64,000 nucleotides of DNA, from assembly GCF_016839145.1 (NCBI RefSeq), contig NZ_CP069303.1, positions 1,798,001 to 1,862,000 of the forward strand, read 5' to 3'. The notes below the pieces were generated by a model. The model searched no databases. It saw only the letters and a program-made list of their open reading frames with translations, and was not told the origin of the DNA. Made by a program: the position numbers and the translations under genes. The stretch comes from Shinella sp. PSBB067 (GTDB taxonomy: Bacteria > Pseudomonadota > Alphaproteobacteria > Rhizobiales > Rhizobiaceae). Below, piece by piece: positions 57,172 through 64,000 of the stretch; within the stretch, counting starts at the first letter, position 1, and each line of letters starts with the position of its first letter.

Positions 57172-58281
57172 ATGCCCGACCGCGCGATGATCGAGATCCA
57201 GGACGTGTCGAAGTTCTACGGCATCTACAAGGCGCTCGACAACGTGTCGCTGTCCATAAGCGAGGGCGAGTTCTTCTCGCTGCTGGGTCCCTCCGGCTGC
57301 GGCAAGACCACGCTCCTGCGCTCCATCGCCGGCTTCGAGAGACCGACGACGGGCGAGATCTACATCGACGGCGTGCCGTGCCTCGCCTTGCCGCCGAACA
57401 GGCGGCCGACCAACATGGTATTCCAGAGCTACGCCATCTTCCCCCATCTCGACGTCGCGGAAAACGTCGCCTACGGCCTGAAGCGGCTGAAGCTGGCGCC
57501 GGAGGAGGAAAGGAAGCGCGTCGGCGACGCGCTCGACCAGGTGCGCCTTTCCGGCCTCGGCCAGCGCAAGGCGCACGAGCTTTCCGGCGGCCAGCGCCAG
57601 CGCGTGGCCCTCGCCCGCGCCCTCGTCATGCGCCCGAAGGTGCTGCTGCTCGACGAGCCGCTGTCGGCGCTCGACAAGAAGCTGCGCGAGGAAATGCAGG
57701 TGGAACTGCGCACGCTGCAGAAGGCCGTCGGCATCACCTTCGTCCTCGTCACGCATGACCAGTACGAGGCGCTCGCCCTTTCCGACCGCATCGCCGTCAT
57801 GTTCGGCGGCCGCATCGCCCAGGTCGCCGCGCCGAAGGAAATCTACCAGCACCCGCGCACGCGCAAGGTCGCCGACTTCCTCGGCGGCATGAATTTCCTG
57901 AGGGCGAAGGTGCTCGGTGAACAGGGCAATGCCGTCTCGGTCGATGCCGCCCGCTTCGGTGCCGTCAGTCTCGACAAGCCGCACGGCTTTGCCGCCACCG
58001 ACGGCCACGTCACCGTCGGCATCCGCCCGGAGCGCCTGCGTCTTCTGTGGGACGACGAGCGCGCGCCGCACGAGCTTGCCGGCCGCATCGAGAACCGCGC
58101 CTATTTCGGCGAGGTCACCCACCTGACGGTCGGCATCGACGGGCTGGAACAGCCGCTCTCCATGGTCGAGACGAACAATTACGGCGCCGACGACCTGCCG
58201 ATCGGCGCCGAGATACGCCTTGCCTACGATCCGGACGCCTTCGTGCTGCTGGCGGAGGACCCGCCGGTATCGCGGGTGTAA
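57172..58281 (+). CDS. PotA-like ABC transporter ATPase
   Basis: The 369-residue ATPase powers the importer. Walker A is LGPSGCGKTTLLRSIAGFE, the signature LSGGQRQRVALARALV, Walker B VLLLDEPLSALDKKLREE, and the His switch VTHDQYEAL. A C-terminal TOBE region (about 280-365) marks it as the spermidine/putrescine type. I chose ATG 57172, with AGGAG six bases upstream; the frame is open to 57118. It follows the permeases by 111 bases and is in the same direction. Confidence 0.92.
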   Translation: MPDRAMIEIQDVSKFYGIYKALDNVSLSISEGEFFSLLGPSGCGKTTLLRSIAGFERPTTGEIYIDGVPCLALPPNRRPTNMVFQSYAIFPHLDVAENVAYGLKRLKLAPEEERKRVGDALDQVRLSGLGQRKAHELSGGQRQRVALARALVMRPKVLLLDEPLSALDKKLREEMQVELRTLQKAVGITFVLVTHDQYEALALSDRIAVMFGGRIAQVAAPKEIYQHPRTRKVADFLGGMNFLRAKVLGEQGNAVSVDAARFGAVSLDKPHGFAATDGHVTVGIRPERLRLLWDDERAPHELAGRIENRAYFGEVTHLTVGIDGLEQPLSMVETNNYGADDLPIGAEIRLAYDPDAFVLLAEDPPVSRV

Positions 58282-58295
58282 AAAAGCGGCGCCCC

Positions 58296-59378
58296 TCAAT
58301 ACCCCGCCTTGATCTTCTCGAATTCGGCGATCATCTTCTGCCTCAGTTCCGTCGGCATCGGCGACTGGAAGAGCGTGTTGGCGACGAAGGCGTCCACATC
58401 GGCATAGCCCTTTTCCTTGAGGATCGCCGGATCGACCGCCGCCATGCCCTTGGCGTTGGAATGGCCGTAGCCCCAGTTCTCCACCATATAGGCGGCCACC
58501 GAAGGATCGGTCACGGCATTGAGGTAGTCGTAGGCGCGATCCGTGCTGCCCTCCCCGCCCTTCAGCCGCACATAGCCGCAGACCCAGGTGGAAAGCCCCT
58601 CCTGCGTATCCTTCTTGATGGCGACCGGCTGGCCCTCGGCCTGAAGGGTCGTCGCCGTCTCGTTCCACGCCCAGGCGAGATCAACCTCGCCGCTCGCCAT
58701 GGCCTGGCTGAGGTCGGTGTTGTCGGTCCAGTAGAGCCGCACGTTCTTGTGCACGTCGCGCAGGAAGGCGGAGGCCTCCTGGAACTGCGCGTCGGTCATC
58801 GCCGTCCAGTCCTTGAGGCCGATGGCGAGGCTCGCCAGCGCATAGGCGTCGTCGACATTGTCGCCGATGGAGACGCGGTCCTTGAATTTCGGGTCGGCAA
58901 AGGCCTTGAGCGAGGCCACCTCTTCGGGCTTCACCGTGTCCGTGCGGTAGGTCAGCACGGTGTTGCCCCATTCGAAGGGAATGAACCAGGCCGTCCCGTC
59001 CTCGGAGGTCATCAGGTTCTTCATCACCTTGAAGTTCGGCAGGATGTCGTTCCACGACGCGAGCTTGGCCGTGTCGAGCGGCTCCAGCAGGCCCGCCTCC
59101 CGCCACTTCACGACGCTCTGCGAACAGGGATGCGCCAGATCCGCCTTGAAGCCGGAGCGCAGCTTCTGGAACGCCTCCTCCTCGTCGCCGAAGAACGAGA
59201 AGTCGGGCTCGCCGCCGTGCTTTTGCGTATAGGCGGGGTGGAAGGCGGGGTCCTCGTAGCCCGACCAGTCGAAGACGGTCAGCGTGTCGGCGGAAAGGGC
59301 GGGAAGCGCGGTGCCGAGGGCAAGGAGGGCGGCAAGGCCCACCGTGGTGCAAGTCCTGGCCTTATCGATCGTCTTCAT
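58296..59378 (-). CDS. PotD/PotF-like amine-binding protein
   Basis: The 360-residue periplasmic binding protein has a signal peptide (TVGLAALLALGTALPALSA) and the PotD-type start DTLTVFDWSGYEDPAF. The two lobes include WFIPFEWGNTVLTYRTD and SGEVDLAWAWNETATTL. Such proteins bind polyamines or related cations. It converges on the ATPase gene with 14 bases between, and is last in the methyltransferase-regulator-binding protein run, so it should answer to operator C. Confidence 0.9.
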   Translation of the reverse strand: MKTIDKARTCTTVGLAALLALGTALPALSADTLTVFDWSGYEDPAFHPAYTQKHGGEPDFSFFGDEEEAFQKLRSGFKADLAHPCSQSVVKWREAGLLEPLDTAKLASWNDILPNFKVMKNLMTSEDGTAWFIPFEWGNTVLTYRTDTVKPEEVASLKAFADPKFKDRVSIGDNVDDAYALASLAIGLKDWTAMTDAQFQEASAFLRDVHKNVRLYWTDNTDLSQAMASGEVDLAWAWNETATTLQAEGQPVAIKKDTQEGLSTWVCGYVRLKGGEGSTDRAYDYLNAVTDPSVAAYMVENWGYGHSNAKGMAAVDPAILKEKGYADVDAFVANTLFQSPMPTELRQKMIAEFEKIKAGY

Positions 59379-59406
59379 GCCGTGCTCCCTTCCCGTTTCG
59401 GGTTCC

Positions 59407-60072
59407 CTATCGTGGTTTTGGTCCCTGGATCGTCAGATGCTGCGGGAAGGCGATGGCGACGAAGGCGACGGCCGCCTCCAGCGCCTTTTCCCGCGTCGTG
59501 CCGTCGCCCATCATCAGGCGCAGCCACAGGCCCTCCAGCATGGCGCAGAGCGAAAGCGCCATGGGCTCCGGCTCATAGCCATAGCCGCCCTCGGCCTTGA
59601 GGTCGGCGCACAGCGAGATCACCGTTTCCTGGTACTTGACGTCGCGCGCGCCGCACAGCGCCTGGTAGGTCGGCCGCGACTTGGCCTCGCCCCAGAAGGC
59701 GCACCAGGCGGCCAGCTTGCGCTTGGTGCAGATCTTGCGGTCGAAATCGGCATGGATCAGCGCCCAGAGGCGGCCGGCAAGGCTCGGCCCCGCCTTGTCC
59801 AGCGCCGCGTTCCAGTGGTCCGCATATTCCTCGGACATGTATTGCAGCGTGGCGACGAGCAGGTTGTCCTTGCTCTCGAAATGGAAGTTGACGATGCCGC
59901 GGGAAAGGCCGGCGCCGTCAGCGACGTCCGCGAGCGTGGTGTCGGAATAGCCGCGCCGGGCGAGCGAATCGATCGTCGCCTCGATGAGCTGCTGCCGCCT
60001 CGTTTCCTTAGAAGCCTTGCGCCCCCGCTTCCCGCCGTCGCCCGAGCCCTGTTCAGCCCCGTCTGCCCGCAT
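59407..60072 (-). CDS. TetR-family regulator of the amine cluster (BetI-like)
   Basis: The 221-residue repressor has a basic N-terminus and the helix-turn-helix RRQQLIEATIDSLARRGYSDTT, DVADGAGLSRGIVNFHFESKDNLL. The C-terminal part (RKLAAWCAFWGEAKSRPTYQ) resembles BetI, which responds to choline in other bacteria. It is the only regulator gene in the cluster and is likely the protein that binds TGAATG-NN-C(A/G)TTCA, which is inference. I chose ATG 60072. It lies 28 bases before the binding-protein gene and 41 after the methyltransferase. Confidence 0.85.
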   Translation of the reverse strand: MRADGAEQGSGDGGKRGRKASKETRRQQLIEATIDSLARRGYSDTTLADVADGAGLSRGIVNFHFESKDNLLVATLQYMSEEYADHWNAALDKAGPSLAGRLWALIHADFDRKICTKRKLAAWCAFWGEAKSRPTYQALCGARDVKYQETVISLCADLKAEGGYGYEPEPMALSLCAMLEGLWLRLMMGDGTTREKALEAAVAFVAIAFPQHLTIQGPKPR

Positions 60073-60113
60073 CTTCACCGTCACCTTGCCCCTGGGATTT
60101 TTCAGCAGAACGG

Positions 60114-60932
60114 TCACGGGCGAACTCCCGAAGCCGGCTTGCTGGCGCGCAGATGAGCGGGACAATGCTCCCCGCTGTCAAGAACCTTCTGCATGGCCGT
60201 CCAGGTGCGGATGTTCTTCTCGACATAGGCCTCGCCGACCGCCGCCACGGCCTGCGCACGGAGCGGGCCTTTCAGGCGCTCCAGTTCACCCCGCGCCACG
60301 TCGCGATACCAGGCGTTGTGGCTCTCGGCGGCACAGTCGACGAAACCGGCCGCCGCCATGGCCGCGAGATAGCGGCGCGCGGAGGCCATGCCGAAGCTCA
60401 GCCCCTCGGCGGCGATATAGGCCTGCATGTCCGCGCTCGGCGCGCCGTCATGGCCGATCAGCCAGTCGGATGCGGCAAGGACGCCGCCAGGCTTCAGCAC
60501 GCGGTAGAGCTCGGCAAACAGCGCCTCCTTGTCCGGGACATGGATCATCGCATCCTTGGAAAAGACCACGTCGAATTCGCCGTCGCCGAACGGCAGGCGT
60601 CTCGTCGGGCTCGAAACGAAGCGCGCGATCAAGGAAAGCCCCGCAGCATCCGCCGCCGCCACGGCGCGGTCGATGACAGGCCGCTCCACGTCGTAGCCGA
60701 CGATCCCGGCCGGCCGATGGGTTCTGGCGACATGCAGCGTGATGCCGCCCGCGCCGCAGCCGAAATCGAGCACGCGCCTGCCCTTGAGATCGATGCCCGA
60801 AAGCACGCGGTCCACCTCTTGCGGCCCGCCCGGCGAAAGATAGCCCTCGCCCCACATCATCCCGAGGAAGCGGATCGCCGCCTCGTCATATTCCGGCTCC
60901 GCCGCCGCACCGTGCTCACCCCTCGCCGTCAT
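60114..60932 (-). CDS. PMT-like SAM-dependent N-methyltransferase
   Basis: This 272-residue class I methyltransferase resembles phosphoethanolamine N-methyltransferases of plants and protists. WGEGYLSPGGPQEVDRVL, VLDFGCGAGGITLHVA (SAM loop), VVFSKDAMIHVPDKEALFAEL and VLKPGGVLAASDWL follow in that order. Such enzymes methylate amine nitrogens. In this cluster it stands opposite in chemistry to a likely N-demethylase. It is first in a minus-strand run with the TetR gene and binding protein, divergent from the flavoproteins across operator C. Substrate is unproven. Confidence 0.78.
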   Translation of the reverse strand: MTARGEHGAAAEPEYDEAAIRFLGMMWGEGYLSPGGPQEVDRVLSGIDLKGRRVLDFGCGAGGITLHVARTHRPAGIVGYDVERPVIDRAVAAADAAGLSLIARFVSSPTRRLPFGDGEFDVVFSKDAMIHVPDKEALFAELYRVLKPGGVLAASDWLIGHDGAPSADMQAYIAAEGLSFGMASARRYLAAMAAAGFVDCAAESHNAWYRDVARGELERLKGPLRAQAVAAVGEAYVEKNIRTWTAMQKVLDSGEHCPAHLRASKPASGVRP

Positions 60933-61021
60933 GGCTTTCCCGCTCTCGTGGCCGCGTGGCCGGCGCGCTTTTCCGTGGGTCGAAATTCTAGCGCATAATC
61001 AGGCGATTGCAAGATACTTGC

Positions 61022-61035
61022 TGAATGATCATTCA
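61022..61035. promoter_or_regulatory. Amine-cluster operator C
   Basis: TGAATGATCATTCA, a perfect palindrome and the third copy of TGAATG-NN-C(A/G)TTCA; with flanks it is CTGAATGATCATTCAG (61021-61036). It separates the methyltransferase (minus) from the flavoprotein genes (plus) and can control both. Confidence 0.7.
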
Positions 61036-61094
61036 GAATATCTGGACAACATTTTGCTTTTGATGCAGCTTTCTGAAACAAGGGAGACGTCAAT

Positions 61095-62714
61095 ATGCGC
61101 AAGTACGATGCCCTGATCGTCGGCGGCGGCCATAACGGGCTGGTCACGGCCTGCTATCTCCAGCGCGCCGGCCTCGACGTACTCGTCGTGGAGAAGAACG
61201 GTTGGGTCGGCGGCGCGGCGACCAGCCGCGAGCTGACGCCCGGCTTCCTCTACTCCAACTGCTCCTATGTCTGCTCCCTCTTCCGGCCGGAGATCATGCG
61301 CGATCTCGAACTGCCCCGGCACGGCCTCCAGGTCATCGCCTACGAGGGCGGCGCGGTGTTCACCCGCGACGGCGACTACCTCGCCTCCTACCGCGACCGC
61401 GACAGCCACCGCCGCGAATTCGCCCGCTACTCCAGGCGCGACGCGGAAGCCTACGAGCGCTATGCCCGCGACGTGACGCGCCAGTGCCGCTTCATCCAGC
61501 CGCTCCTGATGCGCACCGCGCCCGACCCCTTCGGCTTCCGCCCGCGCGACATTTCCGAACTCCTCTATCTCGCGAAAAAATTCGGCGCGTTCAGCCCGCA
61601 CGAAATGGCCGACACGCTGCGCTTCTGGACCATGTCGATCTCCGACTTCCTCGACGAATATTTCGAGACCGACGTCATCAAGGCCTATCTCGCGCTGTCG
61701 GGCATCATCGGCACAGCGCTCGGCCCCATGTCGCCCGGCACGGCCTATGTCCTGCTCCACCATTATATGGGCGAGGTGGACGGCTCCGTCGGCGCCTGGG
61801 GCTATGCGCGCGGCGGCATGGGCGCGGTGACCGAGGCGCTTTCCCGCTCCTTCCGGGCCTCCGGCGGCACGATCCGCACCGATGCCGAGGTCTCGAAGAT
61901 CCTGACGCGCGGCGGCCGCACCACCGGCGTCGTCCTGGCGAACGGCGACGAGATCCGCGCCGACCTCGTCGTCTCCAATGCCGATGTGAAGCGCACCTTC
62001 CTCAAGCTCGTCGACGAGGGCAGCCTGCCCGGCGAATTCGTCCACCGGGTCAGGCACTTCAAGATGCGCGGCTCCTCCGGCAAGGTGAACATCGCGCTCG
62101 ACAGCCTGCCGGAATTCCCGGCCCTGCCCGAAGGCTCCACCTGCATCCGCGGCGACATGCATTTCACCGACTCGATCGAGCGCATGGAGCGCGGATACGA
62201 CGACTGGAAGGCCGGGCGCTGGTCGGCCGATCCCTTCCTCGACATGATGATCCCCACCCTGCTCGATCCGACCATGACGTCGCCCGGCAAGCACTTCATG
62301 AGTTGCTTCGTGCAATATTGCCCGCCGAAGGTCGAGGGCCGGGAGTGGACGGATGCGGACCGCGACGCCTTCGCCGAGACCGTCATCGGCCAGATCGCCG
62401 ACTATTCTCCCGGCTTCCGCGACCGCATCGTGCATATGGAAGTGCGCACGCCGCGCGAGATCGAGAACGAGGTGGGCCTCACCGAAGGCAACATCTTCCA
62501 GGGCGAACTCACCTTCGACCAGTTGCTCTTCAACCGGCCCGTGCCGGGCTACGCCCAGTACCGCAGCCCGATCCACGGGCTCTATATGTGCGGCTCCTCC
62601 ACCCATCCGGGCGGCGGGGTCATGGGCGCGCCCGGCCGCAATGCCGCCGCCGAGATCCTGCGCGACCTGAAGTGTCCCGCCGACCAGATGAGCAAAGCCC
62701 ATGACGTCGTTTGA
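61095..62714 (+). CDS. Phytoene-dehydrogenase-like FAD oxidoreductase
   Basis: This 539-residue flavoprotein starts MRKYDALIVGGGHNGLVTA, the FAD dinucleotide motif, followed by VVEKNGWVGGAATSRE. GYARGGMGAVTEALSRSF is in the middle, and the C-terminal FAD motif is LYMCGSSTHPGGGVMGAPGRNAA. The group includes CrtI and human PYROXD2; most bacterial members have no known substrate. No other carotenoid gene is here, so amine or related oxidation is as likely. GGGAG upstream supports ATG 61095. Its end overlaps the next gene by 14 bases. Confidence 0.85.
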   Translation: MRKYDALIVGGGHNGLVTACYLQRAGLDVLVVEKNGWVGGAATSRELTPGFLYSNCSYVCSLFRPEIMRDLELPRHGLQVIAYEGGAVFTRDGDYLASYRDRDSHRREFARYSRRDAEAYERYARDVTRQCRFIQPLLMRTAPDPFGFRPRDISELLYLAKKFGAFSPHEMADTLRFWTMSISDFLDEYFETDVIKAYLALSGIIGTALGPMSPGTAYVLLHHYMGEVDGSVGAWGYARGGMGAVTEALSRSFRASGGTIRTDAEVSKILTRGGRTTGVVLANGDEIRADLVVSNADVKRTFLKLVDEGSLPGEFVHRVRHFKMRGSSGKVNIALDSLPEFPALPEGSTCIRGDMHFTDSIERMERGYDDWKAGRWSADPFLDMMIPTLLDPTMTSPGKHFMSCFVQYCPPKVEGREWTDADRDAFAETVIGQIADYSPGFRDRIVHMEVRTPREIENEVGLTEGNIFQGELTFDQLLFNRPVPGYAQYRSPIHGLYMCGSSTHPGGGVMGAPGRNAAAEILRDLKCPADQMSKAHDVV

Positions 62715-64000
62715 TGCCATCGTCATCGGCGCCGGCCATAACGGCCTCGCCGCCGCCACCTGCCTCGCCAGAAGCGGCCGCAAGGTCCTGGTGCTGGAAG
62801 CGGCGGACGCGCCGGGCGGCGCGGCGCGCGGCCGGGAATTCGCGCCGGGCTTCCGCTCCGCCGGCCTTGCCCATCTCGTCAACCGGCTCGATGGCGCGGT
62901 CGCCCGCGACATCGGCCTCGACCTTGCGGGCGGTGACGCATTGTTGCCGACCACGGTGCTCGACGGCAGCGGCGGGGGCGTCATCCTCAACGGCGCCTAT
63001 GGCGAAACCATCGACGGCGTCACCGCCGAGGAGGAAGCCGCCTTCGCCGCGCTGCGCGGCAAGCTCGTCTTCCAGGCGGCTATCCTCAAGCGTTTCCTGC
63101 GCCGCCCGCCGCCGCAGATCGGCGCCATCTCGCTTGGCGACCTCTCGACCTTCGCCGCAACCGGCTTCAGCCTGATCCGCAAGGGGCGCGGCGAGGCCCG
63201 CGATTTCCTGCGCATGCTGCTGATGAACGTCGCCGACGTCGCCGACGAATATCTCGCCGACGACAGGCTGAAGGGCCTCCTCGCCTTCGACGCCACGCTC
63301 GGCATCCATCTCGGCCCCCGCTCGCCGACCTCCCTGCTCGGCCTCTACTATCGCCTGACGGGCGACGTCGCCGGCAGGACCGGCGGCCAGTTCGTGCCGG
63401 CCGGCGGCATGGCCTCGCTCGCGCCCGCCTTCGTGCGCGCCGCCGAAAAGGCCGGCGTCACCATTCGCTGCAGCGTGCCCGTCGGCCGCATCCTCGTCGA
63501 CCGCGGCCGGACGAGCGGCATCGTCACCAGCGACGGCACCGAGATCGCCGCCCCCCCTCGTCGTCTCCGCCATCCATCCGCAGACGACCTTCCTCCACCT
63601 CGTCGACCCCGCCGAAAGCGGCACCGGCTTCGTGCGCTCGGTGAGGAACGTGCGCAGCTTCGGCAACGTCGCCAAGCTGGACCTCGCTCTGGACCGCATC
63701 CCCAGCTTCGAAGGCCTTCCGGCCGAGGCCCGCAGCGGCCGCATCGTGCTGGTGCGCGGAATGGAACAGGTCGAGACGGCCTTCAACCCGGCGAAATACG
63801 GCGAATTCTCCCCTGACCCGGTGATGGAGATCACGCTGCCGAGCCTGGCCGATCCCGCGCTCGCGCCGGCCGGCGGCTGCACACTTTCGGCCCTGGTGCA
63901 ATACGCGCCCTACCGGCTCAAGGCGGGCTGGGAAACAGGCAAGCCTGCCTTCCTCAGGATCGTGCTGGAGACGCTGGAACGCCACGCGCCGGGCATCGGC
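62701..64000 (+). pseudogene. Second phytoene-dehydrogenase-like gene, frameshifted, cut by window end
   Basis: It begins ATG 62701, FDAIVIGAGHNGLAAATCLA, and aligns in style with the gene before it. The frame is normal to about residue 283, where seven C at 63551-63557 shift it; the reading frame then turns into basic low-complexity sequence and stops at 63816. If one C is removed, the frame continues LVVSAIHPQTTFLHLVD through SPDPVMEITLPSLADP and SALVQYAPY to the window end without a stop. So it is one base out, by sequencing error or true mutation. The remainder lies outside the window. Confidence 0.72.

Overview
The window is GC-rich, densely coded DNA from an alphaproteobacterium, most likely a member of the Rhizobiaceae (Rhizobium/Ensifer/Shinella type). 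The evidence is a circularly permuted tmRNA gene with the ANDNYAEARLAA tag next to an SspB-alpha gene, the run thyA-folA-hflK-hflC-DUF2065-degP, a miaA/serB head-to-head pair, an ilvIH operon with a leader peptide, and palindromic intergenic repeats typical of rhizobia. I see no insertion sequence, prophage, CRISPR array or rRNA. The single tRNA is tRNA-Lys(CTT).

Layout. 1-15.7 kb: polysaccharide deacetylase, tRNA-Lys, a PhzF-like protein, a nuclease-fold hydrolase, an AsnC-type regulator divergent from an M20 peptidase, a PLP aminotransferase, ilvC with a 33-residue membrane ORF downstream and a TetR regulator upstream, a cold-shock protein, a second AsnC regulator divergent from an Asp/Glu racemase, a flavin monooxygenase, an HxlR/quinone oxidoreductase pair, and pdxJ. 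16-22 kb: a membrane protein with a CadC-like N-terminal domain, a MerR-LuxR hybrid regulator, a RecD-like helicase, two transporters and an aldo/keto reductase. 22-41.6 kb: mostly housekeeping (ilvIH with attenuator, HerA-like ATPase, miaA, serB, degP, hflKC, folA, thyA, ssrA, sspB, a giant AsmA protein, a GlcD-like oxidase). 41.7-50.1 kb: an RND efflux pair, UvrD helicase and an L,D-transpeptidase-like protein.

50.4-64 kb is the most interesting part. It holds a Rieske oxygenase of the quaternary-amine demethylase type, a class III aminotransferase, a PotABCD-like ABC importer, a BetI-like TetR regulator, a phosphoethanolamine-N-methyltransferase-like enzyme, two overlapping phytoene-dehydrogenase-like flavoproteins (the second frameshifted) and an amidase. 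One 14-bp palindromic motif, TGAATG-NN-C(A/G)TTCA, occurs at three promoter regions: before the Rieske gene, between the aminotransferase and the permeases, and between the methyltransferase and the flavoproteins. I infer a single TetR-controlled regulon for import and catabolism of a cationic or N-methylated amine. The substrate is unknown.

Regulatory logic is readable elsewhere too: a leaderless Ile/Leu/Val-rich leader peptide followed by a terminator before ilvIH, repeated half-sites between the AsnC regulator and the M20 peptidase, and a perfect 16-bp palindrome upstream of the TetR gene near ilvC.
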